Below are positions 1-5,285 of a stretch of 6,240 bases of DNA, piece by piece. The notes beneath the pieces are model-generated. The model had not been told where the DNA came from. It saw nothing but the letters and a program-made list of their open reading frames with translations, and searched no databases. The stretch lies in NCBI GenBank assembly GCA_029287815.1, contig JARFQK010000229.1:1-6240 (forward strand). The letters are read 5' to 3'. A program made the translations under genes and the position numbers. The DNA comes from Gammaproteobacteria bacterium (GTDB lineage Bacteria; Pseudomonadota; Gammaproteobacteria; SZUA-229). Within the stretch, counting starts at the first letter, position 1. The number at the start of each line of letters is the position of its first letter.

Positions 1-167
1 GGTCTTCGGCACTTGCAGTGACAATCCGGAGACCGCTTAATAAAGCGCGTGAAGTTTATGACGGCGCGGATGTAGGTTGCCTGGGTCTTGGGTGAGAGTT
101 TGCGCAACGTCATGTCTTCGAGCATGCGTCGGCGTAACGGATTGATGGGCTTGGTATCGTGTGTCAT
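1..167 (-). pseudogene. Tyrosine recombinase (site-specific integrase), N-terminal part, frameshifted, runs off the left edge
   Basis: The ATG at 167 opens a frame reading MTHDTKPINPLRRRMLEDM, then TLRKLSPKTQATYIRAV and NFTRFIKRSPD. This is the N-terminal SAM-like core-binding domain of tyrosine recombinases, in the form that accompanies IS91-type transposases. After SPD the direct frame becomes a cysteine-rich, non-matching CHCKCRR. Shifting by one base near 23-24 gives VTASAED, which continues the family pattern (family proteins read roughly DTATAEDL here). I infer a one-base insertion and call a pseudogene. The catalytic domain with its R-H-R-Y residues would lie outside the window, so activity cannot be judged directly. 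The gene points away from the cytochrome/USP cluster. The family call is firm; the frameshift rests on only about 20 bases. Confidence 0.7.
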
Positions 168-174
168 CAGTCTG

Positions 175-181
175 CTCCTTT
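175..181 (-). promoter_or_regulatory. Ribosome binding site of the left integrase
   Basis: On the minus strand this reads AAAGGAG, seven bases before the ATG at 167. It supports that start codon and shows that the 5' end of the integrase gene is intact even though the body seems frameshifted. Confidence 0.6.
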
Positions 182-267
182 GTCGTGAATCGAGGCGACA
201 TGCCTCTACCTTCAACATAGGAAACAGATGCTTAATGCATTGACATGCTCAAACCATGCCACCCACT

Positions 268-284
268 ACCGCTCGGCGAGCGGT
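268..284. repeat. Perfect 7-bp hairpin (ACCGCTC / GAGCGGT)
   Basis: ACCGCTC at 268-274 and GAGCGGT at 278-284 are exact reverse complements around a GGC loop. The hairpin lies about 100 bases upstream of the left integrase and upstream of the IS91 transposase scrap. There is no convincing T-run (only TTT on the plus strand), so I do not call a terminator. It may be part of the end structure of a former mobile element. Confidence 0.4.
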
Positions 285-448
285 TTAGTCCTTCGGCCGG
301 TAACCCGCCGTCCAACGCAGCCGGAATACCGAGGATTGATGACGCTGGCAAGGGGGATAGTCGGCCACTTTCGGACATCCGGCTATCGTGGAAATCGGCA
401 ATAACGGACATTCAACGATTAAGCCCAGCGGCGGTGAGCGTCCAACTG

Positions 449-595
449 GGGCGCATGGTTAAGGTGATCGCCTGCATCGAAGATCCAGTGGTCATCGAGA
501 AGATTCTCAGCCACTTGAGCGAAAAAGCTTCTTCGACAGAAACAACCCTGTTGCCCGAGAGTCGGGCGCCGCCGCACGCGGGCTTGTACGACTGA
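449..595 (+). pseudogene. IS91-family transposase, C-terminal fragment
   Basis: The frame ending at the TGA of 593-595 encodes GRMVKVIACIEDPVVIEK, then ILSHLSEKA and a tail LPESRAPPHAGLYD. This is the characteristic C-terminus of IS91-type Y2 transposases: a KVIACIEDP..I..IL.HL block followed by a proline-rich tail ending near G-L-F/Y-D. The open frame extends upstream to 245, but those residues do not resemble the family, and neither the zinc-finger cysteines nor the catalytic tyrosines are present. Only about the last 48 codons of a roughly 400-codon gene remain. The flanking integrase fragments belong to types often found next to IS91 transposases, which supports a common origin. The family call is confident; the left boundary is approximate. 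Confidence 0.7.
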
Positions 596-901
596 CGCTC
601 AACAACCAGCTCAACACATCAAATTGCTGCCACCCAGGCGGAAGCGGAAGGTTTCGGTTGGCCTGACGATCGGGATTGACCAGAACGGGGCGGCAAAGTA
701 GGCATATCATTCAGCACGCGCGGCGCGATTCAGCGAACATCCCTGTTCATAGCGGGCTCGTTACCAATCAAACGACTGCCCACTACATCTGGATTCTAGG
801 AAAAGGGGTGCTTATGCTTCTATAAGCACGGCGTCACATGCCTATCGTTTCCATTAATCGGGGTAGCCGAAAAACGCACAGCTTATTCGACTTTTGTCTC
901 T
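596..901. other. Spacer with no recognisable gene
   Basis: This stretch lies between the IS91 transposase scrap and the convergent cytochrome c3 gene. No frame on either strand has a family-like sequence. The first part may be the 3' non-coding end of the lost IS91-type element, but I cannot identify its terminus. The only clear structure is the hairpin at 808-829. Confidence 0.5.
808..829 (-). terminator. Perfect 8-bp hairpin downstream of cytochrome c3, weak terminator candidate
   Basis: GTGCTTAT at 808-815 and ATAAGCAC at 822-829 are exact inverted copies with a 6-base loop. The hairpin lies 72 bases beyond the stop codon of the tetraheme cytochrome gene. On the minus strand it is followed by CCCCTTTT, so the T-run is short and interrupted by C. 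It could be a poor intrinsic terminator, a 3' mRNA stabiliser, or a hairpin left from the neighbouring IS91-type element. Confidence 0.35.
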
Positions 902-1261
902 TTACTGGTGGCAAAGCTTGCATTTGCGTGTCGGCCCGCCCTTCTCGCCTGAATCAACCGTGTACTTGTGACAACCCCGGCAGCGTGTATGGAACGCCTC
1001 TTTGGCCTTGATCGTATCGCCGGCTTTCGGTTTGTGGCAGTTGTGGCAGTCCTGTAATCCATCCGCATCGGGATAGCTATGATGGCAGGTCTTGCAATCG
1101 ACGTTCTTGAGTCCGGAATGCGCCTTGTGAGCAAACGTGACCGTACCTAGCTTCGAGGGGATACTTATCACCTCCTTGTCGGCAGGGATCTCAGGATAGC
1201 CGGCCCATACGCCGCAACCTGCCAGGAGAAAGATTATGAATAAAAGACGTGATGTTAACAT
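902..1261 (-). CDS. Tetraheme cytochrome c3-type protein, probable lipoprotein
   Basis: This is a small multiheme c-type cytochrome for electron transfer outside the cytoplasmic membrane. Read from the ATG at 1261 it has 119 residues. Residues 1-16 are hydrophobic with a lipobox-like LLAGC, suggesting lipid attachment at Cys16; cleavage after VWA at residues 18-20 is the alternative. Four CxxCH heme sites follow: CKTCH (56), CHNCH (72), CRGCH (94) and CKLCH (114). Four further histidines are placed as distal ligands: two in FAHKAH (residues 45 and 48), one directly after the first heme site (CKTCHH), and one in EAFH (91). This is the class III cytochrome c3 pattern and predicts four bis-His hemes. 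An upstream ATG at 1288 adds nine residues but has no good ribosome binding site, whereas GGGAGT lies about ten bases before 1261. The gene is 580 bases downstream of USP1 and so may have its own promoter. Confidence 0.88.
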   Translation of the reverse strand: MLTSRLLFIIFLLAGCGVWAGYPEIPADKEVISIPSKLGTVTFAHKAHSGLKNVDCKTCHHSYPDADGLQDCHNCHKPKAGDTIKAKEAFHTRCRGCHKYTVDSGEKGGPTRKCKLCHQ

Positions 1262-1841
1262 TTTTCGAACTACTCCCGATAAATACATCCTGACCGGATA
1301 TCTGTTGCCATGCCAATATCGCCCGGATACGCCGCGCCTACCCTAGCCAGATTCGCAAATTCTTTCAACTTCGTGTGTGCAACTGACGTTCAGCCGATTT
1401 CAATTGCATATACCTTGAGCTTATGGCCGGTGCTTGAAGACGATGGTCAGCAATCGGCCAGCAATCTGCCTTTCATTCGACTACTGAGCTGCCATCTGAG
1501 GTTGTTCTGTACGGTGATAACCGGCCAACTCCCGCCATTCACAGGTGGCCAACGAACGGCAGGTTCATGCGCATTGCGGACGTAGGCCAGCGCGAAAGCC
1601 GGGGTGTCAGATCGCGATACGCTGACCGAGGTCGGTCCGGCAGCAAAAACACCAAGCGGACCAGCAGTGGTGATGGGTGGACGGGTGCTTTCGTCTGCCA
1701 AAAGAGACATTCCCCGGTCCGGTGGCCGGCCTGCCGATTCGTTCTGTGCTCAATTCTTGCCGGAAGGCGGCAGTCGGGACATACTCGTCGTCTCTCCGGC
1801 AAAGCCGGGGGCCTCCCTTTGTAGGCTAGATTCCTGGCGCG
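1262..1841. other. 580-base spacer between USP1 and cytochrome c3, no recognisable gene
   Basis: Several overlapping open frames exist on both strands (about 1310-1585 and 1567-1867 plus; 1447-1710 and 1539-1802 minus), but none resembles a known family or has a convincing start. The high-GC part at 1540-1840 keeps many frames open at once, which is typical of non-coding GC-rich DNA. There is a short tandem repeat of CAGCAATC-type units at 1448-1469 and a hairpin at 1794-1810. The promoter for the cytochrome c3 gene, if it has one, should be just upstream of 1288, but I see no clear -35/-10 pair. Confidence 0.5.
1794..1810 (-). terminator. GC-rich hairpin after USP1, weak terminator candidate
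   Basis: CTCCGGC (1794-1800), AAA and GCCGGGG (1804-1810) form a 7-bp stem with one G-T pair and a 3-base loop, starting about 32 bases past the USP1 stop codon. No T-run follows on the minus strand, so it does not meet the usual rule for an intrinsic terminator. It may still mark the 3' end of the USP1 transcript. Confidence 0.3.
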
Positions 1842-2282
1842 TCATTCACGCTCGTGGGTGGGTATAACGAGAACCGGTCTGCTGGATCTGTGCAGTACAC
1901 CTTCGCTGATGCTGCCTACCAGGAGCTGATACATTGCGCCATGTCCGTGGGAGCCGACGACAATCACATCAATGTCCAAATCCGAGGCTTCCTTCAAAAT
2001 CGTGTCAACCGTCTTGCCGTGAACAAGAAGGCCAGTTGCATCTACACCTGACTTACGCAATCGCTCCGCCAACTGCTGAATTTGGCGATGCTGATGATGG
2101 AATTTCTTCGCGAGGGATTCCCGAGCCTCGATCGGATCTGCCTTGAATTCAATCGTATCCGGTTCCGGTGTTGCGTTATGCAGCAGCCAGACCTTGGCGT
2201 TCAGCGGTCGGCACAGCTCTTCGATCCTTTTCAGGATCTCTTCTGTCGAATCAGACAGATCAACACATACGAGAATCTTCAT
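1842..2282 (-). CDS. Universal stress protein, single-domain, ATP-binding type (USP1)
   Basis: A complete 146-residue UspA-fold protein of normal family length. It opens with MKILVCVDLSD, the beta-1 strand and conserved acidic turn. It then has KVWLLHNA (beta-2) and the long amphipathic helix around FHHQHRQIQQLAERLR (61-76). GLLVHGKTVDTIL (84-96) follows, and the nucleotide signature is G110-SH-G113, nine residues, then G123-S124, within GSHGHGAMYQLLVGS. That G-2x-G-9x-G-S motif is intact, so ATP binding is expected. It ends in a hydrophobic strand VLVIPTH. There is no signal peptide, so it should be cytoplasmic. A GGTGAGG ribosome binding site lies just before the ATG. USP proteins act as stress-responsive nucleotide-binding regulators; the specific partner is unknown. 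It is a close paralogue of the truncated copy at 3104-3496, and a broken permease end lies directly upstream. Confidence 0.92.
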   Translation of the reverse strand: MKILVCVDLSDSTEEILKRIEELCRPLNAKVWLLHNATPEPDTIEFKADPIEARESLAKKFHHQHRQIQQLAERLRKSGVDATGLLVHGKTVDTILKEASDLDIDVIVVGSHGHGAMYQLLVGSISEGVLHRSSRPVLVIPTHERE

Positions 2283-2288
2283 GTCCCC

Positions 2289-2301
2289 TCACCTTTGGTG
2301 A
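2289..2301 (-). promoter_or_regulatory. Small hairpin overlapping the USP1 ribosome binding site
   Basis: On the minus strand TCACC, AAA and GGTGA form a perfect 5-bp stem whose 3' arm (AGGTGA) is part of the Shine-Dalgarno region before the USP1 ATG at 2282. In the mRNA it could partly mask ribosome access. The stem is short, so this is only a candidate translational control element. Confidence 0.25.
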
Positions 2302-2400
2302 ATCATAATAAACGCTGCGTTCGCTCGATCCGATAAAGTTCGAACGTCTAAGTTTATCTATCGAAAACGCATGATTGATGCCAGTACTGGTAACGCTCCA

Positions 2401-2579
2401 TCCTGCGCGATTGGCACATATTACGATAAAGGCCAGTATGCACGCCAACACAGAAAACCGGCGATATTCAGATGTTGGTTTTTCTGAACATGGCGTCATG
2501 CAATTATCGCAACAACACACTGCAGCAGGCAGCACAGGGCGAATGCGCGTGAAGCGACGGTCACAAATCGTAATAAATG
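2401..2579 (-). pseudogene. Remnant of the 3' end of a second permease gene (paralogue of 3544-4764)
   Basis: Directly after the cytochrome c stop codon, minus-strand reading gives HLLRFVTVASRAFALCCLL and then QCVVAIIA before a TGA at 2498-2496. The intact permease reads DLLEIMSFASRAFALYYLL and then QCFVGIMA. After a frame change, 2457-2401 reads RFSVLACILAFIVICANRAG against the permease C-terminus HFATVAGILVFVVIFAMPAE, with 9 of 20 identical. The DNA agrees: 2517-2557 and 3670-3710 match at about 33 of 41 positions without gaps. Only the last two membrane segments of the permease survive, broken by a frameshift and a stop. Because USP1 follows, this is the relic of a second permease-USP pair. 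I judged homology by eye. Confidence 0.8.
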
Positions 2580-2591
2580 GCTATAAACCAA

Positions 2592-3011
2592 TTAATCCAA
2601 CATTTTTAAAAAAACGATCAGTTCCTTGCGATTATCCAAATTCTGCATGTTTTTAAACGCCTTGGCGTGCTTAGAATCGCTTTCTTTTTCGGCCATTCTG
2701 GTGCCCGGGATAAGTTTATCTGGATCGGTGATGAGCATATCGAGGTTTATCTCAGACCAAAAGAACTGTCTTGAATCAGCAAACTGTCGAAAAGCTTCGC
2801 TATATTCGAACCCATCAACAATGCCGGCGCGACGGTTCACAATACCCCAAAGATAAGGGCCTTTTTTATTTTTTTTCTTAGCCGACAGATCATGGCAACC
2901 GCCACAATTTGCAACAGCTAGCCGCTCACCTTTCTCGATACTCGACCAATGCAACCACCAGCCCAGCACAAAAACTACCATAAGCATGAATATAAAGAGT
3001 TTATGTTTCAC
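2592..3011 (-). CDS. Membrane-anchored class I cytochrome c (monoheme)
   Basis: Read from the GTG at 3011 the protein has 139 residues. Residues 2-22 (KHKLFIFMLM, then VVFVLGWWLHW) form one hydrophobic segment without a clear cleavage site, suggesting an N-terminal membrane anchor with the heme domain in the periplasm. KGERLAVANCGGCH holds the single CxxCH (Cys36, Cys39, His40). NKKGPYLWGIVNRRAG and GFEYSEAF are classic cytochrome c2/c550 signatures, and the methionine of PGTRM (Met106) is the expected axial ligand. It ends with LIVFLKMLD, the usual C-terminal helix. An ATG at 3050 would add 13 charged residues but lacks a ribosome binding site, while GAGAGG is six bases before the GTG. The role is single-electron transfer; the donor and acceptor cannot be read. 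It lies 92 bases after USP2 and directly before the permease remnant. Confidence 0.88.
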   Translation of the reverse strand: MKHKLFIFMLMVVFVLGWWLHWSSIEKGERLAVANCGGCHDLSAKKKNKKGPYLWGIVNRRAGIVDGFEYSEAFRQFADSRQFFWSEINLDMLITDPDKLIPGTRMAEKESDSKHAKAFKNMQNLDNRKELIVFLKMLD

Positions 3012-3017
3012 GGCCGC

Positions 3018-3023
3018 CCTCTC
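3018..3023 (-). promoter_or_regulatory. Ribosome binding site deciding the cytochrome c start
   Basis: Minus-strand GAGAGG lies six bases before the GTG at 3011. The in-frame ATG at 3050 has no such site. This favours a GTG start, which places the hydrophobic anchor at the very N-terminus as expected for an exported cytochrome. Confidence 0.55.
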
Positions 3024-3103
3024 GATTATGCTTCTGTTTTCAATTCGCATTATCGTACAATTGAGTGAGACATCGAAGTAACAGACCTGAATCCATTGTC
3101 CGG

Positions 3104-3496
3104 TCAGGTGCGTTTATGTGTTCGGATAACCAGAACCGGATATCGTGATTGATGAATGATTTCTTCGCTGAAGCTACACATAAGAAGTTGATACATCGCA
3201 CCTCGACCGTGAGTACCAACGACATTCATATCTACATCCAGATCCGCCGCCTCCTTAAGAATTATTTCTACCGTTGTGCCGTGCGCAAGAAGGGCCGTAG
3301 AGTCCACGCCTGACTCGCGCAATCGGTCTGCAATATCCTGAATCTGTCGATGCTCTTCATGGAATTGTTTTGCGAGGTTTTCCGGGGCCTCCAGGGGATC
3401 CACCTTGAATTCAAGTTGGTCCGGATCAGTCAATGCGTTGTGCAGATTCCACACCTTCGTAGAATTTCTCTTGGTTATTTCCTCTACCTTGTCCAC
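3104..3496 (-). CDS. Universal stress protein, N-terminally truncated and probably decaying (USP2)
   Basis: From a GTG at 3496 the frame gives 130 residues that align with USP1 over nearly their whole length: KVWNLHNA, FHEEHRQIQDIADRLRESGV, HGTTVEIILKEAADLD, VVGTHGRGAMYQLL, and a VLVIRTH end. The first strand (MKILVCVDLSD in USP1), which helps form the nucleotide pocket, is missing. In the same frame upstream, an ATG at 3535 starts MQRNECGSQD, followed by a TAA at 3505-3503 just before the surviving part. An original start plus a nonsense mutation is therefore possible. The ATP signature is also damaged: G94-TH-G97, nine residues, then Cys107-Ser108 where USP1 has Gly-Ser. A polar Met-Asn pair (90-91) interrupts the strand before it. 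It follows the permease after 47 bases, probably in one transcript. It could be a USP without ATP binding, but a degenerating gene is more likely. Confidence 0.72.
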   Translation of the reverse strand: MDKVEEITKRNSTKVWNLHNALTDPDQLEFKVDPLEAPENLAKQFHEEHRQIQDIADRLRESGVDSTALLAHGTTVEIILKEAADLDVDMNVVGTHGRGAMYQLLMCSFSEEIIHQSRYPVLVIRTHKRT

Positions 3497-3543
3497 GATG
3501 GTTTAGTCCTGAGAGCCACACTCATTACGTTGCATGCCGGCGT

Positions 3544-4764
3544 CTATTCGGCAGGCATGGCGAAAATTACAACAAAAACCAGAATGCCTGCCACCGTGGC
3601 AAAGTGTACGTTGTGCAGGAGGCGAACCTTGTTTTTGTAATGATGACGGTTCGCCATGATGCCGACAAAACACTGCAACAGGTAGTACAGCGCAAAAGCA
3701 CGTGACGCGAAAGACATGATTTCCAGAAGGTCTGCAGTCCAAACGAGCATTATGGCGAAGATTGATACTACGAGGTATCCCATGTTGGTCTTTAATTTTC
3801 CGTGACTACTTTCGCTCGCCAGGCTTCCGGCACCAACAGTATCTGCGACAGCTGCACTGAATTGGCTCATGATCGCCGCCACAATCAACATGAGGGGCAG
3901 TGCGGTTGCTACCAGCCCAGTTGCTGCAACGATTTCTGCAACTTGGATATGCTCAAGGTTCAGGTGTTGAACGATCGGCATCAATGCAACGACCGATATC
4001 ACAAACAGCGCGCCTGAAATTAACTGCGCTCGACGCATTGTTCGTACGCGAACTTCAGCGTGGTATTTTTCACCCAGAAAACGTGATGTCTCAAAGCCCT
4101 GTACCACAAGTAGAATACCGGCCAGAGTAAACACCTTGTCTATCAAGTCTCTATCCTGTATTTCGAAGGAGAGCGACTGTTCGGATTGCATGAAATTGTA
4201 ATCGTAGACGAATACCCCGAGCAGCAGTGCCGCAACAATCGACAACTGTAGGGACATTGAGTATGCCTCAAGTTTTTCAAGCCCCGCCAGACCGCGTAAG
4301 AACCCCGTTGCGGCAATAAAAACGATAATGAGGGTTGTCAGGGTTCTTTCGAGGTTATGCGCGTTCTCGTATCCGAGGTAGGTCAGGAGAAAAGACGATA
4401 ACAGTGACAGGTAGAATGCAACCGCAGTCACGTAGGCAAATGACAGCGCGGCATTGGCAACCAAATCAACTTTGTATATTAAAGGGTGAGCGTTCCTTTC
4501 ATGCAGGAGGGGCTCGGCATGAATAATATTGAAGCGAATGACACTACCGATAGCATAGGCAAGCACAACAATGCCCACTACTGCGACAGGAGAATACAGG
4601 CCGACCACGCTTGCAAGCAATGGCGCCAGGATCAGAAACCCGCTGCCGATTATAGAGGAGAGTGGTGTGAGTGTCGCATGCCAGGAGTTGTTTTGGGTCA
4701 ACCGAGGGTGGAACATAAACAGCAACATGATGGCTGCGACAACTACGATTATGACGTTCAGCAT
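3544..4764 (-). CDS. Polytopic membrane transporter, APC-superfamily-like permease
   Basis: A hydrophobic protein of 406 residues with about 11-12 predicted membrane segments. The second segment contains SSIIGSGFLILAPLLAS, resembling the unwound glycine-rich first core helix of amino acid/polyamine/cation (APC, LeuT-fold) transporters. Later segments include LVANAALSFAYVTAVAFYL, TLAGILLVVQGFE and ASRAFALYYLLQC. A long hydrophilic loop with EIQDRD lies mid-protein. The substrate is unknown, and I do not recognise a named family member. I chose the ATG at 4764 because AGGTG lies six bases upstream; the ATG at 4779 adds five residues but has no ribosome binding site. It is the first gene of the minus-strand cluster and leads into USP2. 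A degraded paralogous 3' end lies at 2401-2579. Some APC-family transporters carry fused USP domains, so a USP as neighbour makes sense as a regulatory partner; this is inference. Confidence 0.82.
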   Translation of the reverse strand: MLNVIIVVVAAIMLLFMFHPRLTQNNSWHATLTPLSSIIGSGFLILAPLLASVVGLYSPVAVVGIVVLAYAIGSVIRFNIIHAEPLLHERNAHPLIYKVDLVANAALSFAYVTAVAFYLSLLSSFLLTYLGYENAHNLERTLTTLIIVFIAATGFLRGLAGLEKLEAYSMSLQLSIVAALLLGVFVYDYNFMQSEQSLSFEIQDRDLIDKVFTLAGILLVVQGFETSRFLGEKYHAEVRVRTMRRAQLISGALFVISVVALMPIVQHLNLEHIQVAEIVAATGLVATALPLMLIVAAIMSQFSAAVADTVGAGSLASESSHGKLKTNMGYLVVSIFAIMLVWTADLLEIMSFASRAFALYYLLQCFVGIMANRHHYKNKVRLLHNVHFATVAGILVFVVIFAMPAE

Positions 4765-4836
4765 AAGCCCCACCTTCATACTGTTTGCTGTTTTATTACG
4801 CTAAGGTTACAGGAATGAAGTATCCAAGTGAACGTC

Positions 4837-4918
4837 ACCGCTTCGCGGTAGCCCTGTTGGCCCCGACATCGGGTTGCGCCCATTGACCATGCTTTCGAAA
4901 GACCCCGTTCGGTCTTTC
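4837..4918. repeat. Cluster of three short perfect hairpins
   Basis: Three inverted repeats follow each other: ACCGC-TTC-GCGGT (4837-4849), CCCG-ACAT-CGGG (4862-4873) and GAAAGACC, 6-base loop, GGTCTTTC (4897-4918). They lie between the permease start and the integrase remnant, ending 16 bases before the remnant's ATG. None is followed by a T-run on either strand. They may be the folded 5' leader or end structure of the former integrase-bearing element. The permease promoter is expected in or just left of this cluster on the minus strand, but I see no convincing -35/-10 pair. Confidence 0.4.
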
Positions 4919-4934
4919 ACACGGCAGCTGGACA

Positions 4935-5030
4935 ATGAGCGAATTACGTTAACAGATGATCGATGCCGTGCTGGTGCGTGGCTTTTCACCGCGGACTCAT
5001 AAGAGCTACCTGGCGGCGATTTCCAAGACC
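4935..5030 (+). pseudogene. Tyrosine recombinase (integrase) N-terminal remnant with nonsense codon
   Basis: The ATG at 4935 starts MSELR, then a TAA (4950-4952), then QMIDAVLVRGFSPRTHKSYL followed by AAISK. The segment (M/V)-I-D-x-(M/V)-L-V-R-G-F-S-P-R-T-H-K-S-Y-L-A-A is a hallmark of the N-terminal core-binding domain of tyrosine recombinases associated with IS91-type elements. The TAA probably replaces CAA, so that the original read LRQQMID. Similarity stops abruptly after about 31 codons, and the following bases (ACCATCGTC onward) do not continue the domain. The gene is therefore both nonsense-mutated and truncated. It points away from the cytochrome/USP cluster, opposite to the left integrase fragment, and is of a different subtype from it. 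Confidence 0.75.
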
Positions 5031-5285
5031 ATCGTCATTGAGGGCGTATCCGCCACGGAATTTGTCCGCTTCTGGCAGGGTCCGCCCGTAACGTGACCGA
5101 AGCCGAGGGTCTGATTCTGGGTGAAAGCGCCAGTTAACCGACCCAACCGATCACGGTTCTGAGATGCTGATCTGCCCATCACGGATTGACCGGAGTTGTT
5201 ACGGAGCAGTCATTCGGCGGTTGATAGCTGAATGACGGCTGTGGGTCGGAAGTCTCCGTTTAGTGATGGTGGATTCAACTGGTCA
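5031..5285. other. Stretch between integrase and IS30 remnants, no recognisable gene
   Basis: After the integrase similarity ends, the same frame stays open as far as a TGA near 5096 (TIVIEGVSATEFVRFWQG, then PPVT), but I do not recognise this peptide. The rest has scattered stops in all frames. It probably contains the breakpoint that truncated the integrase. Confidence 0.45.

Noticed and set aside
245..451. Upstream part of the open frame that ends in the IS91 transposase C-terminus
   Set aside because: These roughly 69 codons show no transposase-like sequence; similarity begins near GRMVKVIACIEDP. The frame is probably open by chance across a junction.
883..1134. Arg-rich open frame within the cytochrome c3 gene
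   Set aside because: It lies in another frame of the clear tetraheme cytochrome gene and has a low-complexity basic composition typical of a shadow frame.
1448..1469. Two adjacent 11-base units (CAGCAATCGGC / CAGCAATCTGC), considered as a repeat array
   Set aside because: There are only two units with one mismatch and no spacers. It is too little for a CRISPR or a functional array.
1310..1867. Several overlapping open frames on both strands in the USP1-cytochrome c3 spacer
   Set aside because: Many frames are open at once because of high GC, none looks like a protein family, and ribosome sites are lacking.
2260..2535. A 91-codon minus-strand open frame overlapping the USP1 start
   Set aside because: It overlaps USP1 and has no good ribosome site. 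Its central part matches the permease C-terminus, so it is part of the permease remnant, not a separate gene.
4780..4836. Sigma-70 promoter for the permease operon (TTCACT, 17 bases, TAACCT on the minus strand)
   Set aside because: The -10 match is only 3 of 6, which is not better than chance in a region of this size.
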